Program-made: the position numbers and the translations under genes
Assembly: GCA_003153935.1 (NCBI GenBank)
Contig: PMCA01000019.1
Coordinates: 281-25,190, forward strand
Source: Elusimicrobiota bacterium
GTDB taxonomy: Bacteria; CAYTYR01; UBA6262
Direction of reading: 5' to 3'
DNA: 24,910 bases
The notes under the pieces: model-generated
Told to the model about the DNA's origin: nothing
Seen by the model: only the letters and a program-made list of their open reading frames with translations
Database searches by the model: none
Shown here: piece by piece, positions 17,839-24,910 of the stretch
Numbering within the stretch: position 1 is the first letter of the stretch
Layout: each line of letters begins with the position of its first letter

Positions 17839-18318
17839 ATGAAGACTCTCTATATAATATTGTTATACATTCTAAGCCTGGTCCTGGAGACTACCGTCTT
17901 TGGCAAGCTGTCTGTTTTTGGCGCCAAACCGGACCTGGTTTTGATCGTTATAGTTCTGGTGGCCTTGCACAGGGGGCCGTTACCGGGCGAGATATACGGA
18001 TTTATAGGCGGATTACTGGAGGATTTTGTCACTTTTGGGTCATTGGGCATACAGGCTTTGGTTAAAACCCTGACCGGTTTTGGCGTGGGATTCCTGCGGA
18101 ACAAGATCGAGGAAGAGAACGGCTTTCTGCTGATGCTGCTGGTGTTCTTCATGGCGCTGATCAGCGGCTTCGCGGCCAGCCTGGCCAAGACCTTTTTCAG
18201 TTCCTATGTTTTCCTGTCTAAAGACGCTCTCCGCATAGTGCTCGCAGCTCTCTATACCATGCTGTTGACCCCGCCGGTAATGATCCTGGTCAAGAAAATC
18301 TTCGCCGAAAGAAAGTAA
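17839..18318 (+). CDS. mreD: Rod shape-determining protein MreD
   Basis: MreD is a small integral membrane partner of MreC. The 159-residue product is almost wholly hydrophobic, with about five predicted membrane segments. These include an N-terminal one (LYIILLYILSLVLETTVF), one at PDLVLIVIVLVAL, and a C-terminal one at LYTMLLTPPVMILVKKIF. The conserved short motif GEIYGFIGGLLEDF (about 50-63), matching the family G-x-x-x-G-x-x-x-D pattern, supports the call. Sequence conservation in MreD is weak, so order mreB-mreC-mreD-mrdA is an important part of the evidence. Confidence 0.94.
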   Translation: MKTLYIILLYILSLVLETTVFGKLSVFGAKPDLVLIVIVLVALHRGPLPGEIYGFIGGLLEDFVTFGSLGIQALVKTLTGFGVGFLRNKIEEENGFLLMLLVFFMALISGFAASLAKTFFSSYVFLSKDALRIVLAALYTMLLTPPVMILVKKIFAERK

Positions 18319-18330
18319 AAAACACCATTT

Positions 18331-20151
18331 ATGTTAATTCAAAAACAAGACTTGCAGATGTTGGCCTTGCGCAAGAAAAAGGTCCTGGTCCTGGGAGTTA
18401 TCGTCGCCTTGGGCTTTGCCCTGTTATTCCTGCGCCTTTTTTTTATGCAGGTCATCAACGGCCGATATTTCCGCCATGTGGCGGATGAGAATCGCATCCA
18501 GCGTGTTTACAAGAAGGCCTCCCGCGGCGTCATCTACGACCATCGTCACGTCGTACTGGCCGCTAATTCACCTTCATTCGTAGTGACTTTCACTTCCTAT
18601 TACATTAACCAGAATGAGATTGACCGGATTGCTGGCGAACTTGGCAGGATCCTTGCTATACCGGCGGGGGACATTGTCGAGAAGAGCGTCGGCAGCGTCA
18701 AAAGGCTGGAGCCGGTGATCGTAGCCGAGGATATCACCCGGGAACAGGCCCTGGTCATCATGGAGAAGAAGGCCTATCTCCCTGGCGTGGATGTAATTAT
18801 CGAACCCAAGCGCAGTTACCCCTTGAACAACCTGGCCTGCCACGTGGTCGGCTACGTAGGCGAGATCAACCTGGATGAATATAAGGAAAGAAGGGGTACT
18901 GGCTACAGCATCGGGGACCGGATCGGGAAGACGGGCATAGAGGCCTATTACGATACGTACCTGAAGGGGACCAATGGCGAAGAACAGATCGAGGTCAGCG
19001 CCAGCGGCCGCCAACTGCGCCTGCTGCGGGAAACCGCCCCGGTTAGCGGATCCGACCTGGAGTTGACCATAGACGCCGACCTGCAGAGAGTGGCCCAGGA
19101 TGCGCTGGGCGGGGTCAGCGGCGCGGCAGTAGTGATGAATCCCCGGACCGGGGAGATACTGGCCCTGGCCAGCTCGCCGGCGTTTAACCCGAATATGTTC
19201 CTGCGTTCGATGTCCAGGGATGAGTTTGCCTATCTTTTCAAAAACAAAAATCGTCCCTTGTTCAATAAGGCCATCCAGGCGCAATATCCTCCCGGGTCTG
19301 TTTTTAAGGTCGTGACTGCTTCCGCCTGCCTGCAGGAAGGATATGTGGTTCCCGAGGAGAAACTGGAATGCACCGGGCAATATACCCTGGGGACGCTCAA
19401 CCAGGTCTTCCGTTGCTGGAAAAAGGGTGGCCACGGGCATATCTCCCTGATACAAGCCATCGCCCAATCCTGCGATATTTATTTCTATCAACTAGGTTTG
19501 CGCCTCGGTGTGACCAAGATGGCAAACTATGCTAAGAACTTCGGCCTGGGTAGTCTCACCGGTATCGACCTGCCATCGGAAAAGAAGGGTATTATCCCTG
19601 ACCGGGCCTGGAAGAAAAAAGCCGTTAAAGAGGCCTGGTACGACGGTGATACGCTGAATATGTGTATCGGGCAAGGGTATTTATGGGTAACGCCTCTGCA
19701 GATCGCTGGTATGATGAGCGCGGCGGCCAACTATGGACCATATTATCGCCCCCAGATCGTAAAAAAGATAATCGCTCCGGACGGTAAGGTTATCCGTGAT
19801 TTCAAAACAGAGCAGGATGGCGAGGTCCAGCTGGACCGCAGTAACTGGCAGTTGGTCAGGCAGGGGCTGGAAGAATCAGTTAAAGCGGGCACTGGACGCG
19901 CCGCTTATATTCAGGGTCTCCGGGTAGCCGGAAAGACCGGCACGGCGCAGAATCCCCAAGGGCTTGATCACGCCTGGTTTGCCGGTTATGCTCCGGCTGA
20001 TGACCCGCGTATAGTGGTAGTGGTACTGGTAGAGCATGGCGGACATGGCGGAGTGGTGTGCGCGCCTATAGCCCGCAAGATTATGGAAGTCTACTTCAAG
20101 GAAGCAGGAACCGGACAGATCCAGGTAGCTCCGGATGAGGTAGGTGACTAA
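18331..20151 (+). CDS. mrdA: Penicillin-binding protein 2 (elongasome transpeptidase)
   Basis: PBP2 crosslinks new side-wall peptidoglycan as partner of RodA. The 606-residue product has an N-terminal membrane segment (about 18-38), then the dimerisation/pedestal domain with RGVIYDH and VGYVGEIN. The transpeptidase domain has catalytic Ser323 and Lys326 in PGSVFK, SCD at 380-382 (the form usual in this class), and KTG at 535-537. The start has no strong binding site. The ATG at 18358 is a possible alternative that would remove nine residues. The stop overlaps rodA by one base (TAATG). Confidence 0.96.
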   Translation: MLIQKQDLQMLALRKKKVLVLGVIVALGFALLFLRLFFMQVINGRYFRHVADENRIQRVYKKASRGVIYDHRHVVLAANSPSFVVTFTSYYINQNEIDRIAGELGRILAIPAGDIVEKSVGSVKRLEPVIVAEDITREQALVIMEKKAYLPGVDVIIEPKRSYPLNNLACHVVGYVGEINLDEYKERRGTGYSIGDRIGKTGIEAYYDTYLKGTNGEEQIEVSASGRQLRLLRETAPVSGSDLELTIDADLQRVAQDALGGVSGAAVVMNPRTGEILALASSPAFNPNMFLRSMSRDEFAYLFKNKNRPLFNKAIQAQYPPGSVFKVVTASACLQEGYVVPEEKLECTGQYTLGTLNQVFRCWKKGGHGHISLIQAIAQSCDIYFYQLGLRLGVTKMANYAKNFGLGSLTGIDLPSEKKGIIPDRAWKKKAVKEAWYDGDTLNMCIGQGYLWVTPLQIAGMMSAAANYGPYYRPQIVKKIIAPDGKVIRDFKTEQDGEVQLDRSNWQLVRQGLEESVKAGTGRAAYIQGLRVAGKTGTAQNPQGLDHAWFAGYAPADDPRIVVVVLVEHGGHGGVVCAPIARKIMEVYFKEAGTGQIQVAPDEVGD

Positions 20152-21467
20152 TGAGATCTTTACAGGATAGTATAAGATTTGATTACTGGTTGTTCGGTTC
20201 CATGTTCCTGGTCTGCATTATGGGCATACTGGGCATATTCTCCATTGTCTACAAAAATCCCGGACCGATACCGACCAGTATCCTCATCAAGCAGGTATTT
20301 GCTTTTGCTATCGGTCTCCTGGTCATAGTTTTTTATTTGCAATCAAATTACCCTACGCTTAAGAAATACGCGTCGGGATTTTATATTACCAGTATTGTCC
20401 TGTTATTGTTAGTGCTGGTCCTGGGAACCAAAGTACGCGGCGCCCGTAGCTGGTTCACCCTGGGATTTTTCAGTTTCCAGCCCAGCGAGCTGGCCAAGCT
20501 GGCTTTTATCATGTTCATGGCGAAATTTATCGAGGAAACACCGGACTGGCACGGCTGGCGCGACTTGATTTGGCCCTTTGTATTTTTAATGATCCCGGTG
20601 GGCTTGATACTCTTACAGCCGGATTTCGGCAGTACTCTGGTCTTCTTCCCCGTGTGCTTGGCTATGCTTTATGTGGGTGGTTGCAACTCTAAGTACCTGC
20701 TTTCCCTAACTACCATTGGCGGATTGACCTCATTATTGCTGTTAACCAGGACTTATGCCGAATTGAAAGGCAATGTGGGCGATAATTTCCTTATCAATAT
20801 TGCCACCAACATTAACTATGCGCTGGTTTTCCTGCTGGTGGTGTTCGCTATCGCCTGGGCGGTTTATTTCTTCCTGAAAAAAATGAAATACGATGTGGAG
20901 ATCAAGCAGTTCCTGGCCGGTATCTCCGTGGTTAGCATCGGCATCCTGGGCGCGCATTTATTTTCCTATTTCCTGAAAGTTTACCAAAAGAAGAGATTGG
21001 TCGTTTTCCTGGACCCGTACCTGGATCCGTTAGGCTCCGGCTATAATATCATCCAGTCCAAGATAGCGGTGGGCAGCGGCGCCCTGGCCGGCAAAGGATT
21101 GCTGTATGGCACGCAAAGCCGTCTCGGCTTCCTGCCAGAACAGCATACCGACTTTATTTTCTCCGTCCTGGCCGAGCAGTTCGGGTTTATCGGCAGTGCT
21201 TTGCTGGTACTACTGCTATTTGTCATCGTCTGGCGGGGCATTATCATCGCCACCCAGGCGCGGGATGAGTTCGGCGCCCTGGTCGCATCCGGTATCGTGA
21301 CCATGTTCACTTTCCATATTTTTCTGAATATCGGCATGACCCTGGGAATGATGCCCATCACCGGTATACCGTTGCCGCTGGTTAGCTATGGCGGGTCGTC
21401 ATTAGTAATGAACATGTTCGCTATAGGGATTTTACTAAATATTCGCATGAAGAGGTTCTTCTATTGA
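20151..21467 (+). CDS. rodA: Peptidoglycan glycosyltransferase RodA (SEDS family)
   Basis: RodA polymerises lipid II into glycan strands alongside PBP2. The 438-residue product shows many membrane segments and the SEDS signatures: GARSWFTLGFFSFQPSELAK (97-116), LLQPDFGST (154-162), FLDPYLDPLGSGYNIIQSK (286-304, containing the candidate catalytic aspartate), GTQSRLGFLPEQHTDFIFSV (320-339) and PLPLVSYGGSSL. It is about 65 residues longer than E. coli RodA. The extra length lies around 200-265 and includes an additional hydrophobic stretch (YALVFLLVVFAIAWAVYFFL). The stop overlaps the next gene's TTG start. Confidence 0.96.
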   Translation: MRSLQDSIRFDYWLFGSMFLVCIMGILGIFSIVYKNPGPIPTSILIKQVFAFAIGLLVIVFYLQSNYPTLKKYASGFYITSIVLLLLVLVLGTKVRGARSWFTLGFFSFQPSELAKLAFIMFMAKFIEETPDWHGWRDLIWPFVFLMIPVGLILLQPDFGSTLVFFPVCLAMLYVGGCNSKYLLSLTTIGGLTSLLLLTRTYAELKGNVGDNFLINIATNINYALVFLLVVFAIAWAVYFFLKKMKYDVEIKQFLAGISVVSIGILGAHLFSYFLKVYQKKRLVVFLDPYLDPLGSGYNIIQSKIAVGSGALAGKGLLYGTQSRLGFLPEQHTDFIFSVLAEQFGFIGSALLVLLLFVIVWRGIIIATQARDEFGALVASGIVTMFTFHIFLNIGMTLGMMPITGIPLPLVSYGGSSLVMNMFAIGILLNIRMKRFFY

Positions 21468-22198
21468 AGCTTTCTAATATACACATAATTTTGGTTGAGC
21501 CGCGAGTGTCGGAGAATATAGGCGGCGCAGCCCGGGCGATGAAGAATATGGGGTTAGCCAATCTTCGCTTGGTCAATCCCGCGCCATATAAGAACAAACA
21601 CACTTATGCATTAGCCCGTAAAGGTAAAAATATTGTCGATAAGGCCAAGGTCTATGATTCCATTGAGAGCGCCATCAAGGACCTGGATCTGGTCGTAGGG
21701 ACCACCAGCAAGGCGCGCCTGGACCGTGTCAATCATTTCACGGTAGGGGAAGCCGCTGAGAAAATATTGCCACTGGCCAAGAAGAACAAGATCGGGATAC
21801 TCTTCGGCCGTGAGCGTACCGGTTTGACCAATGAGGAAATGCAGTACTGCAGTATCGTTTCGCGCATACCACAGCCGGCGAAGAATTTCTCACTGAACAT
21901 CGCCCAGGCGGTGATGATACACTGCTATGAGCTGTATATCAAGAGCACGGATGTGAAAGTAGCGGACTGGAATCTGGCGACGAATAAAGAGATGCAGATG
22001 CTATACAAGCATCTGGAGACATTACTTAACCGGACGAGTTTTAAGGCATCAGGCGGTACGATGAAATTCGTACACCGGTTCCGCCGGATATTCGGCCGTA
22101 CGCCGCTCGAGGAGCGCGACATCCGCCTCCTGCACAAGTTCTTCAGCATAATGGAATATCATATAGGTAAAAAGGAAAGGATTCAAAATGAAAAATAA
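21464..22198 (+). CDS. trmJ: TrmJ-like tRNA (Cm32/Um32) 2'-O-methyltransferase, SpoU/TrmH family (TTG start)
   Basis: This is a SAM-dependent ribose methyltransferase of the trefoil-knot SPOUT class. TrmJ methylates position 32 of several tRNAs. The 244-residue product has motif 1 as NIGGAAR (18-24), motif 2 as ILFGRERTGLTNEE (112-125), and motif 3 as FSLNIAQAV (142-150), followed by a C-terminal helical extension as in TrmJ (246 residues in E. coli). The start TTG overlaps the rodA stop (TTGA), and no other in-frame start keeps motif 1. Exact substrate is inferred from family; another SpoU-type RNA methyltransferase cannot be excluded. Confidence 0.85.
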   Translation: MKLSNIHIILVEPRVSENIGGAARAMKNMGLANLRLVNPAPYKNKHTYALARKGKNIVDKAKVYDSIESAIKDLDLVVGTTSKARLDRVNHFTVGEAAEKILPLAKKNKIGILFGRERTGLTNEEMQYCSIVSRIPQPAKNFSLNIAQAVMIHCYELYIKSTDVKVADWNLATNKEMQMLYKHLETLLNRTSFKASGGTMKFVHRFRRIFGRTPLEERDIRLLHKFFSIMEYHIGKKERIQNEK

Positions 22199-22868
22199 GA
22201 TTTTATTTGCTTTTCTCTTTGGAATAGTCTTAAGTCTAATGATTAACTGCAACTGCTATGCTAGTTGGCCAATAGTAATAACACCAACTATAAAAGGTCA
22301 TGTTTTAGACGCTACGACAAATCAACCAATAGAGAATGCTATAATTGAAGTGGTGTGGCATGCAATGCAAGTAGCTCCTTCCGATCGCGTAGGTAAGAGC
22401 GTTATCAGTATGTTATTAGTAACAAACAAAAATGGTGAGTTTACAGTGCCTAAGAAATGGTTTTTCCAGCCTTTAGGAGGGCTTGTGATCGAAGTTGATC
22501 AGCAAATGCTAACTGTAAGACATCCGTTGTATGAATCAAAAGAACTAATTATTAGCGTGAAAAATCTCCGAGCTTATAAAAAGGAAGGGAAACTTAATAA
22601 ATATGACATATCATTGTTAAGTTTGGAGAATAAGTATAAAGAGAAACAACCAGTTATTGGTTGTGATTATGTGTATTTTGTATTAGCAAATAGAATTAAA
22701 TATAAATATGAAACTTCAAAATTATTTATACATTGGGAAAATAATTTAAAGAACTTTGACTTTAATAATAAAACTTCAAAAGAGAACAAGCAATATTATG
22801 AGAAATATTTAAAAGATAATAAGGATCAAATAGGTTATATTATTAGGGAAAATATTAAACAATGGTAA
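22188..22868 (+). CDS. AT-rich gene, probable exported protein with carboxypeptidase-regulatory-like domain
   Basis: Not a recognised gene. The 226-residue product starts with a signal peptide: lysines, a hydrophobic core (ILFAFLFGIVLSLMI), then a probable type I cleavage after CYA at residues 23-25. No good lipobox is seen. Residues about 35-55, IKGHVLDATTNQPIENAIIE, resemble the first strands of a carboxypeptidase-regulatory/transthyretin-like beta sandwich, with NKNGEFTVP as a later strand. The last 70 residues are Lys/Asn/Tyr-rich and mostly polar. The ATG follows AAAGGAAAGG and overlaps trmJ by 11 bases. Codons end mostly in A or T, unlike every other gene here, which suggests transfer. 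Function unknown. Confidence 0.8.
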   Translation: MKNKILFAFLFGIVLSLMINCNCYASWPIVITPTIKGHVLDATTNQPIENAIIEVVWHAMQVAPSDRVGKSVISMLLVTNKNGEFTVPKKWFFQPLGGLVIEVDQQMLTVRHPLYESKELIISVKNLRAYKKEGKLNKYDISLLSLENKYKEKQPVIGCDYVYFVLANRIKYKYETSKLFIHWENNLKNFDFNNKTSKENKQYYEKYLKDNKDQIGYIIRENIKQW

Positions 22869-23052
22869 TTAAAGCTCGAGCCTCCCTGCCTTGGCTAGGT
22901 CACGCAAAAAGACGAGGTTGATTTCCCCTGCGGGAAATCCCCTCTGCGTACTCCCCTCGCTGCTGCCCTGCGGGCAGACCATGCCAGCGAGGGTCCGTAA
23001 GCCTTTTTGGCTGTGCCCTAGCCGGCGCGGTCGGCTCCGGTAGAATTAATTA
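22866..23052. repeat. Large branched imperfect palindrome flanked by TAATTA direct repeats
   Basis: An outer stem pairs in pieces: GAGCC 22878-22882 with GGCTC 23033-23037, GGCTAGG 22893-22899 with CCTAGCC 23017-23023, CAC 22901-22903 with GTG 23013-23015, and CAAAAAG 22905-22911 with CTTTTTG 23003-23009. Inside lie two hairpins: GATTTCCC/GGGAAATC (22920-22939), and a longer one made of CCCTCGCTG/CAGCGAGGG enclosing CTGCCC/GGGCAG (22954-22993). Both hairpin tips contain CCCTGCGGG. TAATTA occurs at 22866-22871 (overlapping the stop of the upstream gene) and 23047-23052, possibly a target-site duplication. No reading frame for a transposase is inside. It may be a MITE-like or REP-like element or a structured RNA; part might also terminate transcription. 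Confidence 0.75.
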
Positions 23053-23067
23053 GGGCGAGAGTGTTGA

Positions 23068-23152
23068 GAGGTTGATTTCGCAGAGACATTTACTTTTCGA
23101 ACCAAGGCTCTTGACGCTTATTTCGAAAAGTATAATGTCCAAGAAATCAACC
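23068..23152. repeat. Second long hairpin upstream of the radical SAM gene
   Basis: Three paired blocks form one extended stem: GGTTGATTTC 23070-23079 with GAAATCAACC 23143-23152 (10 bp), GACATT 23085-23090 with AATGTC 23134-23139 (6 bp), and ACTTTTCGAA 23092-23101 with TTCGAAAAGT 23122-23131 (10 bp). The 20-base loop contains a further small CAAG/CTTG pairing. The left arm begins with GAGGTTGATTTC (23068-23079), which is repeated exactly at 22914-22925 in the neighbouring palindrome. It ends 80 bases before the next start codon and no T-tract follows, so it does not look like a standard terminator. Confidence 0.8.
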
Positions 23153-23157
23153 CGAGA

Positions 23158-23176
23158 CGCGACTGCGCGACTGCGC
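23158..23176. repeat. Tandem octamer CGCGACTG
   Basis: Two adjacent copies of CGCGACTG (23158-23165 and 23166-23173) are followed by the partial copy CGC (23174-23176). The related word ACTGCGCG recurs shortly after in the same gap. The repeat lies between the second hairpin and the ribosome binding site of the radical SAM gene. No function is evident. Confidence 0.7.
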
Positions 23177-23232
23177 AAGAATAAGCAACAGTTACCTGAG
23201 ACACAACTGCGCGAAATATAAATGGAGGGATT

Positions 23233-24910
23233 TTGACTAAAATCAGTATTGAAGAGTTTTTGCTGGAGGTGGAGAGGCCAGCGAGATACATAAATAACGA
23301 ATTCAATTCCGTGCATAAGGAATGGTCCGGGGTGGATGTTAAGATTGCCTTGGCTTTTCCGGATATATACGAGATCGGCATGTCCAACCTGGGGTTGAAG
23401 ATACTGTATCATATTATCAACAGCCGGCCGGATGCATTAGCCGAGAGAGTCTATTCCCCCTGGGTGGATATGGAGAAGGCGCTCACCAGCCGCAACTTGC
23501 CCTTGCCATCGCTGGAATCAAAAACCCCGTTAAAGGAATTCGATATCATTGGTTTTACGTTACAGTACGAGATGAACTATACCAATGTATTGAATATGTT
23601 GAAGCTCTCCCAGATACCGCTGAAATCTGCGGACAGACTGAACGGCAACTATCCCCTGATCATTGCCGGCGGGCCATGCGCGTTCAATCCGGAACCGCTG
23701 GCTGATTTCATCGACGTGTTCGTCATCGGCGATGGGGAAGAGGCGATAGTTGATTTCATTGATAACTATAAAAAGGTCAAACATCTGGACAAGCAGTCTG
23801 TTTTAATGCAGTTATCCAAAGTCCAGGGCATGTATGTGCCGTCTCTTTATGATGTCAGCTATAACCAGGATAATTCGATAAAAGAAATTACACCGAAATT
23901 CTCCGAAGTGCCCGCCAGGATAGTCAAAAGAGTAGTGGACTTGGAGAAAGCTCCATACCCCGACAAATTCATCCTGCCCAACATGAATATTGTCCATAAC
24001 CGGGCCATCCTGGAAGTGATGCGCGGCTGTATCCGCAACTGCCGCTTCTGCCAGGCGACCATGATCTACCGCCCGGCCCGCATCCGCTCCAAAGAAACAG
24101 CCGAGAAACTACTGGATAGAATTATCGAGACCAGCGGTTTTGAAGAAGTATCATTCTCGTCACTATCCACCGGTGATTATCCTGAGATATTCCCCCTATT
24201 AATGTCACTGCTGGATAAATATGAGAAAGAAAAGGTCTCATTCTCCCTGCCGTCATTAAGAGCAGACAATTTCTCCATCACCCTGGCCAACCTGGTCCAG
24301 CAGGTGAGAAAAAGTGGCCTCACCTTCGCTCCTGAAGCCGGCACCATGCGCTTAAGGAATGTGATCAACAAGGATGTTACCGATGAGGACCTGATCGCCA
24401 GTGTAGGGGCGGGATACAAAGCCGGCTGGAAGTCTATTAAGCTATACTTCATGATAGGACTGCCCTTTGAAACCCAAGAGGATATAGAAGGGATCGTTAA
24501 GCTGGTCAGGAAACTAAAGTCCATGTATAAAGGCCTGAACCTGAATGTCAATGTCGCCTCCTTTGTGCCCAAAGCCCTCAGCGTCTTCCAGTGGCATGGA
24601 CAGGAAGATATGGCTTCCTTGCAAGCCAAAGCGGAATACCTCAAAAAGCACGTTCCGGCGCAGGTCAAATGGCATGATGTTGAATTAAGTTTCATGGAAG
24701 CGGTCTTTGCCCGCGGCGACCGCTGTCTGGGGAAGGTGCTGGAATACGCCCTGGAGAATGGCTGCCGCTTTGACCAGTGGAAGGAACATTTTAACTATGG
24801 TGCCTGGCAGGCGGCTTTTGACAAAGCTGGTATCACTCCCCAGGACTATGCTAAAAGAACCTTCAGTGAGAAACAGGTTCTGCCCTGGAGTCACATAGAT
24901 GCTGGAGTGA
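23233..24910 (+). CDS. Radical SAM protein of the TIGR03960 type, 3'-truncated (TTG start)
   Basis: The reading frame runs 559 codons to the window edge without a stop. The N-terminal part resembles a B12-binding-like Rossmann domain (VKIALAFPDIYEIGMSNLGL; AGGPCAFNPEPLADFIDVFV; IGDGEEA, to about residue 171). The radical SAM domain carries the CxxxCxxC cluster ligands Cys266, Cys270 and Cys273 in RGCIRNCRFCQ. Later segments include FAPEAGTMRLRNVINKD, FMIGLPFETQED and NVNVASFVPKALSVFQWHGQ. These are features of the TIGR03960 family, whose function is not established; it is often found near DUF2344/TIGR03936, RNase G and rplU-rpmA. TTG at 23233 follows GGAGGG closely (3-4 bases). The next in-frame start, TTG 23260, would cut the conserved beginning. 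Confidence 0.88.
   Translation, partial: MTKISIEEFLLEVERPARYINNEFNSVHKEWSGVDVKIALAFPDIYEIGMSNLGLKILYHIINSRPDALAERVYSPWVDMEKALTSRNLPLPSLESKTPLKEFDIIGFTLQYEMNYTNVLNMLKLSQIPLKSADRLNGNYPLIIAGGPCAFNPEPLADFIDVFVIGDGEEAIVDFIDNYKKVKHLDKQSVLMQLSKVQGMYVPSLYDVSYNQDNSIKEITPKFSEVPARIVKRVVDLEKAPYPDKFILPNMNIVHNRAILEVMRGCIRNCRFCQATMIYRPARIRSKETAEKLLDRIIETSGFEEVSFSSLSTGDYPEIFPLLMSLLDKYEKEKVSFSLPSLRADNFSITLANLVQQVRKSGLTFAPEAGTMRLRNVINKDVTDEDLIASVGAGYKAGWKSIKLYFMIGLPFETQEDIEGIVKLVRKLKSMYKGLNLNVNVASFVPKALSVFQWHGQEDMASLQAKAEYLKKHVPAQVKWHDVELSFMEAVFARGDRCLGKVLEYALENGCRFDQWKEHFNYGAWQAAFDKAGITPQDYAKRTFSEKQVLPWSHIDAGV

Larger units (their letters stand above)
22869..23232. other. Non-coding stretch between the AT-rich gene and the radical SAM gene
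   Basis: This 364-base interval is the only long stretch without a gene in the window. It holds the branched palindrome (to 23052), the second hairpin (23068-23152), the CGCGACTG repeat, and then about 50 bases leading to GGAGGG at 23224-23229. I see no tRNA, known riboswitch core or convincing promoter in it. A TATAAT at 23131-23136 lies within the hairpin's right arm, but the nearest TTGACG is only 14 bases upstream of it. Confidence 0.8.

Noticed and set aside
18574-19491. 305-codon open frame on the minus strand inside mrdA
   Set aside because: It is fully antisense to a well-conserved PBP2 gene, has a composition (Gly, His, Gln rich) typical of a mirror frame, and matches no family I know.
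22990-23010. Rho-independent terminator ending at the TTTTT of 23004-23008
   Set aside because: The T run lies ten bases beyond the nearest strong stem and itself pairs with AAAAA at 22906-22910, so the classic hairpin-plus-T-tract form is missing; termination there remains possible but unsupported.
23111-23136. TTGACG...TATAAT as a sigma-70 promoter for the radical SAM gene
   Set aside because: Both boxes look good alone but are only 14 bases apart, too short for normal use, and the TATAAT is part of the hairpin arm.
22869-23232. Cobalamin or other known riboswitch before the B12-binding-like radical SAM gene
   Set aside because: No B12-box-like core or other class signature was found; the structure is a palindrome rather than a known aptamer layout.
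23050-23412. 120-codon minus-strand frame spanning the second hairpin and the start of the radical SAM gene
   Set aside because: It overlaps the conserved N-terminal domain of the radical SAM protein and crosses the inverted repeat; no family features.

Overview
The window is a single plus-strand gene stretch from a bacterium. It begins inside tuf (EF-Tu) and carries the S10, spc and alpha ribosomal-protein clusters joined end to end: rpsJ-rplC-rplD-rplW-rplB-rpsS-rplV-rpsC-rplP-rpmC-rpsQ-rplN-rplX-rplE-rpsN-rpsH-rplF-rplR-rpsE-rplO-secY-adk-map-infA-rpmJ-rpsM-rpsK-rpsD-rpoA-rplQ. Only rpmD (L30), normally between rpsE and rplO, is missing. Zinc-binding forms of S14, L24, S4 and L36 are present. 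Gaps between genes are short and most genes have a clear AGGAGG-type ribosome binding site. Eight starts are GTG or TTG.

Directly after rplQ, with no visible terminator, comes a complete elongasome operon: mreB-mreC-mreD-mrdA (PBP2)-rodA. Its last gene overlaps a TrmJ-like tRNA 2'-O-methyltransferase. Genes that make ribosomes, the Sec translocon, RNA polymerase alpha and the rod-shape peptidoglycan machinery may therefore be co-transcribed over about 22 kb.

The last 2.7 kb is different. An AT-rich gene for a probable exported protein with a carboxypeptidase-regulatory-like N-terminal domain overlaps the end of trmJ by 11 bases. It is followed by a 364-base non-coding stretch rich in inverted repeats. 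That stretch holds a large branched imperfect palindrome bounded by TAATTA direct repeats, a second long hairpin sharing a 12-base word with the first, and a tandem octamer. It leads into the 5' part of a radical SAM gene of the TIGR03960 type, which runs off the end of the window. This junction is the accessory-looking part of the window.

Organism: the mreBCD/PBP2/RodA set implies a rod-shaped, peptidoglycan-containing bacterium. The moderate GC content, missing L30, RpoA with an FINFEEEE acidic linker and the intergenic GTTGATA heptamer array would fit an uncultured lineage such as Omnitrophota or a PVC/Elusimicrobiota relative. This placement is inference, made without any database search. 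No rRNA, tRNA, CRISPR array, recognisable transposase or known riboswitch was found.
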